From positions 1 through 39,955 of the IMG/VR virus record IMGVR_UViG_3300007735_000719: a stretch of DNA of 39,955 bases; one strand, written 5' to 3'. Each line of letters opens with the position of its first letter. The stretch's first letter is position 1. The notes beneath the pieces are model-generated. The model saw only the letters and a program-made list of their open reading frames with translations. It had not been told where the DNA came from and did not search any database. Shown here one piece after another: positions 1-8,168 of this stretch. The DNA comes from a virus. A program made the translations under genes and the position numbers.

Positions 1-127
1 GCATGGTGGTTGCAACACTGGCGCTACTAACCGGCGAGGTCACCGTCGTGCGGTTGAGCGCGCTTCCGTTCTTGTCTATAACGCCTTGACGAACACCAGT
101 TGCATTTGCCGCGAAGTAAAACTGCGC
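1..127. repeat. Terminal direct repeat R1 (identical to 38414-38540)
   Basis: The first 127 bases are identical to 38414-38540; the next base differs (g at 128, a at 38541). With R2 (1416-1542 = 39829-39955) it brackets the diverged tailspike segment. An exact length of 127 at both ends is typical of the k-mer overlap of a de Bruijn assembly rather than of a biological terminal repeat. Confidence 0.9.
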
Positions 128-1876
128 GCTTATGCGGTAAGTGCCGGGCTCCTTGATGTAGATTTTGTCGGTGTCTGAGGTCGTCGAGTGCAGGCCCTGA
201 TTATCAATGGTGTTGACGTTCCACAGCAACGCCGTGAATGCGTTGTTAGGTATTGACTGCACCGCGCTGCCGGTGACGTAGCATAGGCTCGGGCCTATGT
301 TTGTGAACGCAGTCGTGACGCCCGGCCCAACGGAACACGACACCGCAGTGCTGGCGAGGTTGGTGTTGTAGCCGGCTGTGGTCGGCTGAATCTTGGTGAC
401 GTCGCTGATGAACCCTGCGAGCGTGGTTGGCACCGTTTGGTTGTCGATGACCTCGCATGAGCGAAACCGAACGCCGCGCGGATAGGTGTCGTAAGTGTTT
501 GGCGCAGTGCCAAAAGCGTTGCTGCCCGCCATGACGCGGAAACCCTGCGCAACGCCGACGCCAGCCCCGCCATTGTTCAACACGTTGACCACTTTGCAGC
601 CGACGACATCAATGTTTCCCGTGGCGTATGTCAGCGTCGTGTTGTTGGCATTAGGGGCGCTGATCACAAATCCGCCGCTGCCGGCGTTATTGGCAATGCA
701 GCCGGTAATGAGCCCGTCGTGCGTGACGTTTGCGCACTTAAATCCCCAAGTGTTTGCGTTGTTGGCAGTGCAGCCGCTAATCGTGAAACGACGGTTGCCC
801 TCGTAGTAGGCCGGCGTTGTGCCGCTGATGACCGCTCCGCTGAAGTCGTACCCCTGATCTACCGTAGACGAATTGCAGCCGGTGATCGTGCAGTCCCGAA
901 CCTCAGTGAACAGGAATCCTCGCGTATAGCGCACTGTGGCGACGCTGGCCAGCACGGCGCGCAGGTTGTCGGCGTTGCAATTCGCGACCGTGAAATTCGC
1001 GCAGTCGCTGAAGTCGTAGCCGTTAATGATGTCGTTCGTCGGATCTGGCGTGAACGCCGCGACGCAGTCGCGCACCAGACAGTTTTCGATCACAAACCGC
1101 TTTGACTGACGGACTTGAATGCGGGAGCCGTTGCCGTTGCCGGTCACGGTCACGTTCGTGATTCTGAAGTTCTGGTTGTACGAACCGTCAGCGTTGGTGA
1201 CACGCAGCGCGGACTTGCTGCTGTCGTCGCTGGCCCCGGAGTTTTGCGTCGAGCCCATATCGAACGCACAGTTGTCTATGAACCAGTTGCTGAGGTTGTA
1301 GATCCAGAGCGTCGCCACGCTCGCGGTCGTCGGGCTCAACTGGATAAAATTTGCGTTGCGCAGGCCGACAAACGATGACGGCTGCATGGTGCCGGAAATA
1401 GCGTAAGTCAGCCCACCGCCGTCAACAATTTTGCCGCTTTGAAGCGCCAATAGAACTGCGGCCCGGTCATCCGCCACCCCGTCGCCAATCGCCCCGAAAT
1501 CAAGCGGGCTTACCGCTTCTCGCAGTTTGCCCTGCACCGTGCGCGAGACGGCACCGGTACCGGCGGGGAGGTAGCCCACGCTGTTGCTACCGGAGGAAGC
1601 TAAGAGATCATCTAGCTCAATGGCGCTGATGGCGACCGTCTCATAGCCGGTCTTGGCCACCACAAGGTCGTACAACCCGTTAGCTGCGTAGAACGACACC
1701 TGGCCGGTTGAAGACGATAGAAAAGGGTTGGCCAACGGCGAAACCCCGTTGTCTGAGTACAGCGTAGCTAGTGTCGTTGTGCCGGACACATATACCGTGC
1801 AAGTCGCAGCATCAAGAACCCGAAGCGTCGAGTTGGTTGCCGTGGTGGATGCGATGAAATTAACGTATCTCTGCAC
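1..1876 (-). CDS. Tailspike protein, allele A (3' end cut by window edge)
   Basis: Receptor-binding tailspike of the parallel beta-helix type. I read a GTG start at 1876 with GGAG seven bases upstream. About 110 residues of a virion-attachment region follow, then the junction AVSPLDFGAIGDGVADD, the hallmark of phage pectate-lyase-like spikes. A long Cys/Asn-rich beta-helix (repeated NC, GC and DC turns) and the start of a C1q/TNF-like C-terminal domain come next. The frame is open to base 1, where about 41 residues are missing. Those residues are present in the other copy (38289-39955), which is collinear with this one and only partly identical. The full protein would be about 666 aa. It sits at the end of the head-gene block, just after a small ORF. 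Endoglycosidase activity is plausible for this fold but not shown. Confidence 0.85.
   Translation of the reverse strand, partial: MQRYVNFIASTTATNSTLRVLDAATCTVYVSGTTTLATLYSDNGVSPLANPFLSSSTGQVSFYAANGLYDLVVAKTGYETVAISAIELDDLLASSGSNSVGYLPAGTGAVSRTVQGKLREAVSPLDFGAIGDGVADDRAAVLLALQSGKIVDGGGLTYAISGTMQPSSFVGLRNANFIQLSPTTASVATLWIYNLSNWFIDNCAFDMGSTQNSGASDDSSKSALRVTNADGSYNQNFRITNVTVTGNGNGSRIQVRQSKRFVIENCLVRDCVAAFTPDPTNDIINGYDFSDCANFTVANCNADNLRAVLASVATVRYTRGFLFTEVRDCTITGCNSSTVDQGYDFSGAVISGTTPAYYEGNRRFTISGCTANNANTWGFKCANVTHDGLITGCIANNAGSGGFVISAPNANNTTLTYATGNIDVVGCKVVNVLNNGGAGVGVAQGFRVMAGSNAFGTAPNTYDTYPRGVRFRSCEVIDNQTVPTTLAGFISDVTKIQPTTAGYNTNLASTAVSCSVGPGVTTAFTNIGPSLCYVTGSAVQSIPNNAFTALLWNVNTIDNQGLHSTTSDTDKIYIKEPGTYRISAQFYFAANATGVRQGVIDKNGSALNRTTVTSPVSSASVATTM
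1416..1542. repeat. Direct repeat R2 (identical to 39829-39955)
   Basis: These 127 bases are identical to the last 127 bases of the window. The base just before differs (a at 1415, g at 39828). It lies in the AVSPLDFGAIGDG junction region of the tailspike gene, where the attachment region meets the beta-helix. Confidence 0.9.
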
Positions 1877-1887
1877 GGCGAAGACTC

Positions 1888-2052
1888 CTAACAGCGGGCT
1901 TCTGCGCCCTGCCGCCGTTGACGTTTCAACTGGTTGACGGGTGCGAGGTCTTCTGGGCCTCGCACCCATCCGTTCTGCAAGTCGGCCTCGACCTCGGCTT
2001 CCAAGGTAGCCACCTTGGTGCCGTGAACGGGGTGGTAGAGCTTGACGTTCAT
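1888..2052 (-). CDS. Small hypothetical protein before the tailspike
   Basis: A 54-aa charged protein starting MNVKLYHPVHGTKVATLEAE. I chose the ATG at 2052 because residues before it in the same frame look non-coding. It lies between the decoration-type gene and the tailspike start, 11 bases from the latter, so it belongs to the late operon. No Shine-Dalgarno site is convincing, and the product is not recognised. The first half (a short beta-type stretch, then acidic residues) looks protein-like; the tail is Arg/Gln-rich. Confidence 0.5.
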   Translation of the reverse strand: MNVKLYHPVHGTKVATLEAEVEADLQNGWVRGPEDLAPVNQLKRQRRQGAEARC

Positions 2053-2065
2053 ACCACCCTGCCCA

Positions 2066-2455
2066 TTAAACGAGTCGGTACAGCGTCCAAGCACCGTCGC
2101 CGGTTTTGCGAGCGCGGAATGCAGCAGACGTGTTGGTGGCAGCCGTAGCTGTGCCCACAATCGTCCAGCCCGTGCCGGCCGCCACGGTGGCGGTAGTGCC
2201 GGCCGTGTTGATCAGGTTGAAATCGAACCCGCTGTCCGGCTTCACGTTAATCAACGCGGTTTCCATCAGAGCCACCGTCGGCAGCGTCTGCGTGCCCGGC
2301 GTGCCGCTGGCAACAATCAGCCCGGTCAGCAGCTGAGCCGCCGTCAGCGTACCCGCCGCAGAAACTGCGGCCGGCGCGCCCTGAAGGATCAGCTGGATTT
2401 CGTTGGTGTTGCCGTCGGTGACCTGATAGCCGTTACCCGTAGTAGGAAATGCCAT
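2066..2455 (-). CDS. Putative capsid decoration-type protein
   Basis: A 129-aa Ala/Thr/Gly-rich protein, probably all-beta, without signal peptide or membrane segment. It starts with ATG at 2455 behind a clear GGAG, 12 bases downstream of the coat gene stop. Small beta-rich proteins just downstream of the coat gene are often head decoration or stabilising proteins in podoviruses, and this composition fits. The role is inferred from position and composition only. The C-terminus (FRARKTGDGAWTLYRLV) resembles the ends of other short phage structural proteins. Confidence 0.7.
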   Translation of the reverse strand: MAFPTTGNGYQVTDGNTNEIQLILQGAPAAVSAAGTLTAAQLLTGLIVASGTPGTQTLPTVALMETALINVKPDSGFDFNLINTAGTTATVAAGTGWTIVGTATAATNTSAAFRARKTGDGAWTLYRLV

Positions 2456-2467
2456 GATGTTTTCTCC

Positions 2468-3679
2468 TTAGCCCCAAATGCGGCAGGCCATCGGCGCCCG
2501 GATGACTGAATAGCCATACAGGACGTCTACGCGGCAAGGCATACGGTCGTTGTTGATGTCGTACTGACGGACGATACGCAGGCTGATGCCGTTATGCACC
2601 TGCCGGGAGGCCATATCGACGCCCTGCGGGAGCAGAAGGTCGGCAGTAGCCAGCGTGATGGCGTCCTTGTGGTACACCAGGTTCTGCGGGTACTGGGTCG
2701 AGGCCGCGCCAACGAAGGTGACCGCCGCACCAGACTGCGGGAACGCATCGATGGTCGCCAGCGCGTTGGTGCTGGTGTACATCGGCGGGCTCACCGACAC
2801 CGTCCAAGTACCGGCCACAGCGGTCGCGTCGGCGGTCGCCACGAACTGCTGAAGCGAGCCAGTGGACTGGCGGGTCTGCGGGTTGACCGAGTTGACGTTG
2901 GCGATGGTGAACACGTCACCGGCCTTGATCGTGGTCGTCACCGCGCCCTGCGACAGCGTGATGGTCGAAGCGCCCTGCGTGCTGATGGTCGCGCCCACGG
3001 TAGTGGATGCGGTCGCGTCGCGGGTGCCGGTGGTGTGCTGGACAATCGACTGAGACATGTTGATCTCGTCATAACCCAGTACGCCTTCGCCCATCATGCC
3101 GTTCTTGAACTGGCGGCTGATGGTGCCGCCCGGATTGAACAAGCCCTTCATGCCTTCGACCAGACCAGCGTTAGCCGCCGGGTTGACGGTGGCATAGCGC
3201 GGCGACATCGGCGCGGCGTACTCGTTCAGCTTCTGCTGACCCTGCAACAGCACCAGCGAGGTCGCCGGGGTGGTGCCAGGGGTGCCGACCGAGCTATAGA
3301 TGCTCTTGTAGGCGTTCGCCACGTCGGCGTCCACGCTAGAGGCCAACTGGCTGATACGCGGCTTCAGCACGCGCTCTGCAAAGTCGTCCAGCTGCATGGT
3401 CAGTTCGGCAGAGGTGAAGTTGATGCCGATATGCTTCTGGCTGGCGACGGTGAGCGTGGTGTACTGCTCGTTGTCGTCCTGCACCTGAAGGGCGGCACCG
3501 TCGGTCACCAGCGCGCGGTCGGGCAGACGGATGCGGAGAGTGGAGCCAATTTTGGCGCCTTCGACAGCAAAGCTGTCATCGTACTGCCGGTTGCAGTTCC
3601 GGGTGATCACCAGATTGTTCTCAAGGATTTCGAGACTCTTACGGGTGATCATGTCAATCGTAAGCAATGAGTTGGCCAT
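2468..3679 (-). CDS. Major capsid protein (P22 gp5-like)
   Basis: A 403-aa coat protein of the P22 gp5 group (P22 gp5 is 430 aa). The N-terminus MANSLLTIDMITRKSLEIL, the region VGATISTQGASTITLSQG and the stretch IRVPMACRIWG-like at the C-terminus (seen as IRAPMACRIWG) fit that family. The protein should adopt the HK97 fold and assemble around the scaffold encoded just upstream. The central Thr/Val-rich part probably corresponds to the inserted domain of P22-type coats. It follows the scaffold gene by 13 bases and precedes a decoration-type gene, the usual order portal, scaffold, coat. Start ATG at 3679. Confidence 0.92.
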   Translation of the reverse strand: MANSLLTIDMITRKSLEILENNLVITRNCNRQYDDSFAVEGAKIGSTLRIRLPDRALVTDGAALQVQDDNEQYTTLTVASQKHIGINFTSAELTMQLDDFAERVLKPRISQLASSVDADVANAYKSIYSSVGTPGTTPATSLVLLQGQQKLNEYAAPMSPRYATVNPAANAGLVEGMKGLFNPGGTISRQFKNGMMGEGVLGYDEINMSQSIVQHTTGTRDATASTTVGATISTQGASTITLSQGAVTTTIKAGDVFTIANVNSVNPQTRQSTGSLQQFVATADATAVAGTWTVSVSPPMYTSTNALATIDAFPQSGAAVTFVGAASTQYPQNLVYHKDAITLATADLLLPQGVDMASRQVHNGISLRIVRQYDINNDRMPCRVDVLYGYSVIRAPMACRIWG

Positions 3680-3692
3680 GATGGGCTCCTAG

Positions 3693-4439
3693 TTAGCGGT
3701 ACTTTGCCTCGGCCTTCTTCATCTGCCGCTGCCGCTCGGCTTCGATCCACTCACTGACCGACATGCTCTTGATAGAGCGCGGATCTGTGGTGTCTATTAC
3801 CGGCGTCGTAGCCCCTCGGGGCTTGACAGGCGAAATAGGCTCTGGCGCTTTGGACACCTGTTTCGTCATCGGCTCGGTGGTCAATTTGACCTCCAGCCGC
3901 CCAATCTCTTTGGCCTGCAAGAACGGCGACAACCGGGAGATACGATCTGCCTCTTTGGGGTTCGCCCCCAGATAGTAGGCCAAGTCCGGCCCAATATCAG
4001 ACGCCTGAATCGTTTCGGCCATCACGTTCGTGATCGGAAGGTTCGGGTTGTACGCGACCTGTTCAAAGTCGTCGTACTTCGCCCTGGCCTCCTCCTCACG
4101 GTCGTGATAAGCCTCCAGCATCTCAGCCTGTTTGGCGCTGGCTTCCCGCGCCCGAATCAGTTCCTCCGCCTTGCGGGCGGCTAACGCATCGGCATACGCC
4201 TCAACGCTCTCAAACTGATCTGCCGGCGGTAGCTCAACAGGCGCCTTTACAACCTTCTGCTGCTGCTGACGCTCCCACTTACGCTGCTCTCTTGCGAGCC
4301 TCTTGCTGACAATCGCGTCAAGTTCTTCCTGTGTGAAGGTCTTGGGCGCTTCAGCTTCCGGCGTCGAAACTTCAGTCTCAGGCGCCGCCGTGGCGGCCTG
4401 CTCTGGCGCGGAGGTGTCCGCTAACAACTCATCAGACAT
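3693..4439 (-). CDS. Head scaffolding protein
   Basis: A 248-aa, highly charged, predicted helical protein with an acidic Ala/Glu/Pro N-terminus, the common scaffold motif FTQEELDAIVSKRLAREQRKWE near residues 35-55, a coiled-coil middle, and a basic C-terminus (MKKAEAKYR) of the kind that contacts coat protein. I chose ATG at 4439 over the upstream TTG at 4451 because GGAG lies six bases before the ATG. Its place between portal and coat genes supports the role. Scaffold proteins are expelled from the procapsid before DNA packaging. Confidence 0.85.
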   Translation of the reverse strand: MSDELLADTSAPEQAATAAPETEVSTPEAEAPKTFTQEELDAIVSKRLAREQRKWERQQQQKVVKAPVELPPADQFESVEAYADALAARKAEELIRAREASAKQAEMLEAYHDREEEARAKYDDFEQVAYNPNLPITNVMAETIQASDIGPDLAYYLGANPKEADRISRLSPFLQAKEIGRLEVKLTTEPMTKQVSKAPEPISPVKPRGATTPVIDTTDPRSIKSMSVSEWIEAERQRQMKKAEAKYR

Positions 4440-4493
4440 ATCTGGCTCCAAAAAGCCCCCGGTGAACCTCGCCGGTACGGTACTTCAAACATA

Positions 4494-5051
4494 TCACGGC
4501 GATACAAAGCCCTGCAAGTTGACGTAAACGGCACCCGTGACGGAGGCAGTCAGCGTCGCGACTTCCAGCAGCGTGTTGGCCGTGCTTTTTAGCGGCACGT
4601 TGAAGTCAATGCTCATGGTCGGCAAACCGCCGGTCGGGATCTTGGTGCGCCAGATGACCGTGCCTGCCGCGCCGTCGCGGATGACCAGTTCGGTCGCCGC
4701 GCCCAACGCTTCCGCCATCACCTGAATGTTGGTGATGTAGTTGCGGAGCGAAGCGCCGGCCGCAGCCCTGACGGTCACCGCCGTGGTGGTGTTCACAATG
4801 CCCGACGCGGCGGCGGCGTAGTTCCAGCCGGCTTCTGGCGTGGTAAACGGCATCACGGCCTGCAAACCGCTGGAGGTCATGGTCAGGCGCACCGCGTCGC
4901 CCGCCGCAAACGTAATCGGCGGGGTAGCCGCCGCGCGGACTACGCCGCCGCTGATAATCGGGTTCGATGTAGTCGCGGCGTCTTCAGCGACTGCGCCGCC
5001 GGTAAGCGTAGTGATCGAAGCCAGCGTGGTGCCGGTAGGTAAAACGTTCAT
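4494..5051 (-). CDS. Hypothetical beta-rich virion protein
   Basis: A 185-aa protein rich in Ala, Thr and Val. The C-terminal half (SLRNYITNIQVMAEALGAATEL, then VIRDGAAGTVIWRTKIP) resembles small beta-sandwich proteins found in phage head regions. It has no membrane segment. The start overlaps the preceding stop as ATGA, so it is translationally coupled to the 99-aa protein upstream. Its place between portal and scaffold suggests a head-surface or head-fibre role; I cannot name it. Confidence 0.75.
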   Translation of the reverse strand: MNVLPTGTTLASITTLTGGAVAEDAATTSNPIISGGVVRAAATPPITFAAGDAVRLTMTSSGLQAVMPFTTPEAGWNYAAAASGIVNTTTAVTVRAAAGASLRNYITNIQVMAEALGAATELVIRDGAAGTVIWRTKIPTGGLPTMSIDFNVPLKSTANTLLEVATLTASVTGAVYVNLQGFVSP

Positions 5052-5347
5052 TTGTAGTAGCTCACGTTAAGAGTGGCGGTAGCGGCTTGCTGAAAAAACC
5101 GGATGCGGGTCAGGTCGCCGTCATAGATAAGCACGGCGCCTACTGCAAGCGGCATACCTACCGTAGCCGTCGGCGCCACACCGTCGTCGCGCCACCGCAC
5201 CCCTTGGCCTTCGGGCGTAATGACCGCCACGGTCGGCGTTCCCGCCACGCCGGTCTGATTGCTGCGCGTCGGGATGGTCAGCGCAGTACTGGCGGCAAGG
5301 CCAACAATCTGCTGATAGCCGTATACGGCGGTAACGTCTTTAATCAT
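5048..5347 (-). CDS. Small hypothetical virion protein
   Basis: A 99-aa beta-rich protein with the segment VRWRDDGVAPTATVGMPL in the middle and LYISYYK-like aromatic end (seen as LNVSYYK). I recall short proteins with this pattern in many podovirus head operons, often annotated as hypothetical. ATGA overlaps join it to the genes on both sides. A head-associated or accessory structural role is likely from context; the biochemical function is unknown. Confidence 0.75.
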   Translation of the reverse strand: MIKDVTAVYGYQQIVGLAASTALTIPTRSNQTGVAGTPTVAVITPEGQGVRWRDDGVAPTATVGMPLAVGAVLIYDGDLTRIRFFQQAATATLNVSYYK

Positions 5348-5706
5348 GAAAGGAACCTCAATTTGTAGAGCGTTGACAGGTAAAGTTCAATAATCCCGTC
5401 AATCAGGTTCTGCAACGGCGTGTCCGTCTTCGGGCACACCTCGTAGCGCATGGACTCGATGGCTTCCAGCTGGTCTTCCAGAAACTCAACGACGTTGCTG
5501 GTTTTCTTCGCGCCCTGCAACGAAATCGGCCCGATCAGACCGTGCCGCCCCTGGTACGCCTCGGCGAACCCGTCTGCCAAGTCGATGATGCCTTCGTAGA
5601 ACTCCTGCAAAGCCTTGTGCTTGGCATAGCTGCGGGTATTCAGATGCACGCTGTGCGTCACGTCGCGGGCCAAAAACAGCATTCCTACTAATTCGGCGCA
5701 CTTCAT
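5344..5706 (-). CDS. Conserved phage protein, DUF5856-like (helical)
   Basis: A 120-aa helical protein with the pattern AHSVHLNTRSYAKHKAL-like (seen HSVHLNTRSYAKHKALQEFY) followed by an acidic segment DLADGFAEAYQGRHG. This matches my memory of DUF5856 proteins, small helical bundle proteins found in many phages between portal and coat. Conserved His, Glu and Asp residues in a helical bundle look ferritin-like, but metal binding is not established. ATGA overlap with the portal gene. The family assignment is from memory. Confidence 0.75.
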   Translation of the reverse strand: MKCAELVGMLFLARDVTHSVHLNTRSYAKHKALQEFYEGIIDLADGFAEAYQGRHGLIGPISLQGAKKTSNVVEFLEDQLEAIESMRYEVCPKTDTPLQNLIDGIIELYLSTLYKLRFLS

Positions 5707-7808
5707 TGCATCGGCTCCTGCATCGGCATCTCACCCGGAAGTTCTTGCGGCGGCATCTCGGGCATCCCGCCGGCTGGCGACGCAAGGTCGCCGGACTCCA
5801 TCATGCCGTGGATAGTGCCCAGCACGACGTCTTGCACCTGATCTGGCGTCATCCCGGCCATCGTCGCCGAAATCCGCTTCGTTTCGGCGTCATAACGCTT
5901 GATGTTAAGCTCCTGCGCTTCCATCGACTGCGCCACGCTCTGCAACATCTGGTGCATCTGCTCCATTTCCTGACCCATCGCCGCCATCTGCTGCTCCGCC
6001 TGCATCAAAGCCGGCGTTTTGTCGTCATCCGACAGCAGTTTCGGATCAATCGTCTTCGCAAACCGCGCAGCCATCTCCTGCGCGCCCGGCCAGTCCATAT
6101 TCTTGACGAAAAGGTCGCCTGCAATGGCCCAAAGCTGCGGGTTGCCCTGCAAAATCTGGCTCATCGCGTCCATCGCTTCCTGACGCTTGGTCATGTAGCT
6201 CGGGCCAGTGGTGACGCACACGTCGTATTTGCCGACGCCGGGGTTGTAAATCTTCTCGATTACGTTCCCCATGTCATCTTCCACCTTCCGCACCGGCTCC
6301 GGCTGCGTTGGGTCGATCTTCACCGCCTTCGCGTCGCCGTCCAGCCCGACAATCCGCGCTATCCGCTGCGTATCGTAGATTTTCGGCACCAAGTCCACAA
6401 TCTGACGGGTAATATGCCGCACGGCACGCGCCAGATTGTCCACATAGTGGTACGTCCCGGTGTCGCCCTGCTTCTCTCGCGCCAGAATCGCCCGGCCCGA
6501 CCGCTCGTTGCTGGTCGCGCCCAGGCTTGAATCATATTGCCCGGTGGTCGATTTGATGTCGTCGGACGCGCCCATCTTGGCCTGAATCAGACCAGTCTGC
6601 GCCAGCGGCGGCTGCGCGCGCTGCGGCAGTGGCAATACCGACCCCTGACCGTCCGTTACATCCGGGTTGACCTCCAAATACGGCCAGTTGTTGACGTTGG
6701 CCGTCTTCCACTGGTTCTCATACCCTTCAAACTGCCCGCCGTAGCCGATGAACGGCGCCTTGGGCGCCAGCGCCAGCATTTCCGCTTCCTGACTGACCCA
6801 GTAGTTGTACATGCGCTGGGCGTCTTTGGCGTTGCGGACGATGCCGGACACGAACACCCGGCCGTCCACCTCAAACTCGTTGCCGACCACGCGCACGACC
6901 GGAATCCATTTGCCCGCCCACTCGCGGTCTTCCAGCACTTCAAAGCCGTTGATTCGGCACCAGCGGATTTTGCGGCGGTTGACCTCGCGGCTCTTGATGG
7001 GCCTGTAGCCCATCGCCTTGACCTGCGCCATTTCCGGCGCGTCGTCGTACAGGACGATGTTACCGGGGAACATGTGCAGCGTGGTTGGCTCGTACTCGGC
7101 GTAGAAGTACTCAGCAATTCGGACGGTGTCTTCGTTGATCCACTGGCTCAACGACTGGTCGCCAACGCCCTGCTGCTCAATGCTGGACAGCGGCGTAGCG
7201 TCGGGGTACTGCCGCTCAAACTCCTCTTTCAGCAGATCTTCTGTGATGAAGCACCACTCGGCGTCGGCGCCGCAGGGGTCTTGAATGGTCGGATCCATGT
7301 ACACGCTGAACGAGTTCCGAATCCGGCCAATCTTGATGTCCTGATCGAACGAATCGTCGTCGCAATACTCCGTCAGCAGCCGGATGTAGCCCTCGCCATA
7401 CGTCACCTGGTTCTCGCAGGCCGTGTCATACGCCACGTCGGCGTCGCTGATGTACTCGATGTGTCGCACCAGCCCGTCGAATATCTCGGCCACCTCAACG
7501 TCGGCCTTGTCATCCGCCGGGATGACCTTGCCCGACGGCCGGTTCTGCCGCTGGTCGTTGGTGACCTGCTTGACGTGCTGCGGAAGCTTGTTGATAGTCA
7601 GGCACGGCCGCGCGTTGATGGTCTGGCCCTGCACCGACCCCCGCGTCGCCAGTACGTCCGCCGGCCACTGCCAGTGGTTGTCCGGCGACCCCGCAGCGAA
7701 CCGCAGGTCGTCTATCTCATCCTCGCGAGACTCGGAGTACGCCGACACCGCCAGCGTCATGCGATGGCGGGCCTGCGACAGCAGGTCTTCCTTACTTTTT
7801 CGCGCCAC
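5703..7808 (-). CDS. Portal protein (P22 gp1-like)
   Basis: A 701-aa portal protein, close in length to P22 gp1 (725 aa). It forms the dodecameric channel through which DNA enters the head and to which the tail attaches. Characteristic stretches are the N-terminal helical part with TKNKLPQHVKQVTND-like sequence (seen TINKLPQHVKQVTND), QPDMTGDQGS-type loops, ERSGRAI in the stem region and a long Met/Gln-rich C-terminal coiled coil (about residues 590-700), which corresponds to the P22 barrel. Start is GTG at 7808; no nearby ATG would keep the conserved N-terminus. It overlaps the 44-aa gene upstream by 17 bases. Confidence 0.93.
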   Translation of the reverse strand: MARKSKEDLLSQARHRMTLAVSAYSESREDEIDDLRFAAGSPDNHWQWPADVLATRGSVQGQTINARPCLTINKLPQHVKQVTNDQRQNRPSGKVIPADDKADVEVAEIFDGLVRHIEYISDADVAYDTACENQVTYGEGYIRLLTEYCDDDSFDQDIKIGRIRNSFSVYMDPTIQDPCGADAEWCFITEDLLKEEFERQYPDATPLSSIEQQGVGDQSLSQWINEDTVRIAEYFYAEYEPTTLHMFPGNIVLYDDAPEMAQVKAMGYRPIKSREVNRRKIRWCRINGFEVLEDREWAGKWIPVVRVVGNEFEVDGRVFVSGIVRNAKDAQRMYNYWVSQEAEMLALAPKAPFIGYGGQFEGYENQWKTANVNNWPYLEVNPDVTDGQGSVLPLPQRAQPPLAQTGLIQAKMGASDDIKSTTGQYDSSLGATSNERSGRAILAREKQGDTGTYHYVDNLARAVRHITRQIVDLVPKIYDTQRIARIVGLDGDAKAVKIDPTQPEPVRKVEDDMGNVIEKIYNPGVGKYDVCVTTGPSYMTKRQEAMDAMSQILQGNPQLWAIAGDLFVKNMDWPGAQEMAARFAKTIDPKLLSDDDKTPALMQAEQQMAAMGQEMEQMHQMLQSVAQSMEAQELNIKRYDAETKRISATMAGMTPDQVQDVVLGTIHGMMESGDLASPAGGMPEMPPQELPGEMPMQEPMQ

Positions 7809-7926
7809 GTTTCACCGCGTAGGCAATGGCAACTGCCTGTTTTGGCGGCTTGCCGGCCTTCACTTCGGCCTTCACGTTAGCCCGAAACGCTTCTTTGCTG
7901 CCGGATTTCTTCAGGGGCACTTCCAT
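7792..7926 (-). CDS. Small basic conserved phage protein
   Basis: A 44-aa Lys-rich protein beginning MEVPLKKSGSKEAFRANVKA and ending KRGAKK, with the segment AGKPPKQAVAIAYAVK in the middle. Short proteins with the same pattern (PLKKG..., then GKPQKQAVAIA) occur widely in phages and are annotated as hypothetical. ATG at 7926 lies inside the end of the upstream gene (stop at 7911) and its own stop lies inside the portal start, so it is tightly coupled. Function unknown; the basic character suggests nucleic acid contact, which is inference. Confidence 0.8.
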   Translation of the reverse strand: MEVPLKKSGSKEAFRANVKAEVKAGKPPKQAVAIAYAVKRGAKK

Positions 7927-8168
7927 CTCCTGAGCGACGCCTTGGCCCGCTCGCCGTCCTTCGCCTTCGCGGCCACCGCGCCCATGCGGGCGCAGAAACT
8001 TGCCTTGCGGCCCTTGTCCGCGTCCGTCTTCGGGTTCGGCGCCGGCGCCTTCAACTTGCTGCCCGTTTCGCGGTTGTACTTTTCCCGCCCTTTGGCGGTC
8101 AGGCCAGCGCCTTTGCTGGCCGGCAGCTTTTCGCCGCGCCCCACACTAAGCGAGACGCTTTTTTTCAT
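7911..8168 (-). CDS. Small basic conserved phage protein, DUF6321-like
   Basis: An 85-aa basic protein with the pattern GAGLTAKGREKYNRETGSKLKAP and SFCARMGAV, followed by ASLRRWKC near the end. I recognise this pattern as a widespread short phage protein (DUF6321-like) of unknown function, often located between terminase and portal genes. The invariant Cys in SFCAR and the C-terminal Trp-Lys-Cys are present. ATGA overlap with the upstream gene. The family name is from memory and should be checked. Confidence 0.75.
   Translation of the reverse strand: MKKSVSLSVGRGEKLPASKGAGLTAKGREKYNRETGSKLKAPAPNPKTDADKGRKASFCARMGAVAAKAKDGERAKASLRRWKCP

Noticed and set aside
1-127. True short terminal repeats of a linear phage genome (T7 style)
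   Set aside because: The identity lies inside coding DNA, the similarity continues with mismatches far beyond 127 bases, and a second exact 127-bp match exists at the other edge. This fits an assembly-graph bubble better than a terminal repeat.
2594-3670. Long plus-strand ORF opposite the coat gene (358 codons)
   Set aside because: Antisense shadow of a GC-rich gene: His/Arg/Gly-rich, no domain, no ribosome site. The same holds for long plus-strand frames opposite the portal, terminase and injection genes.
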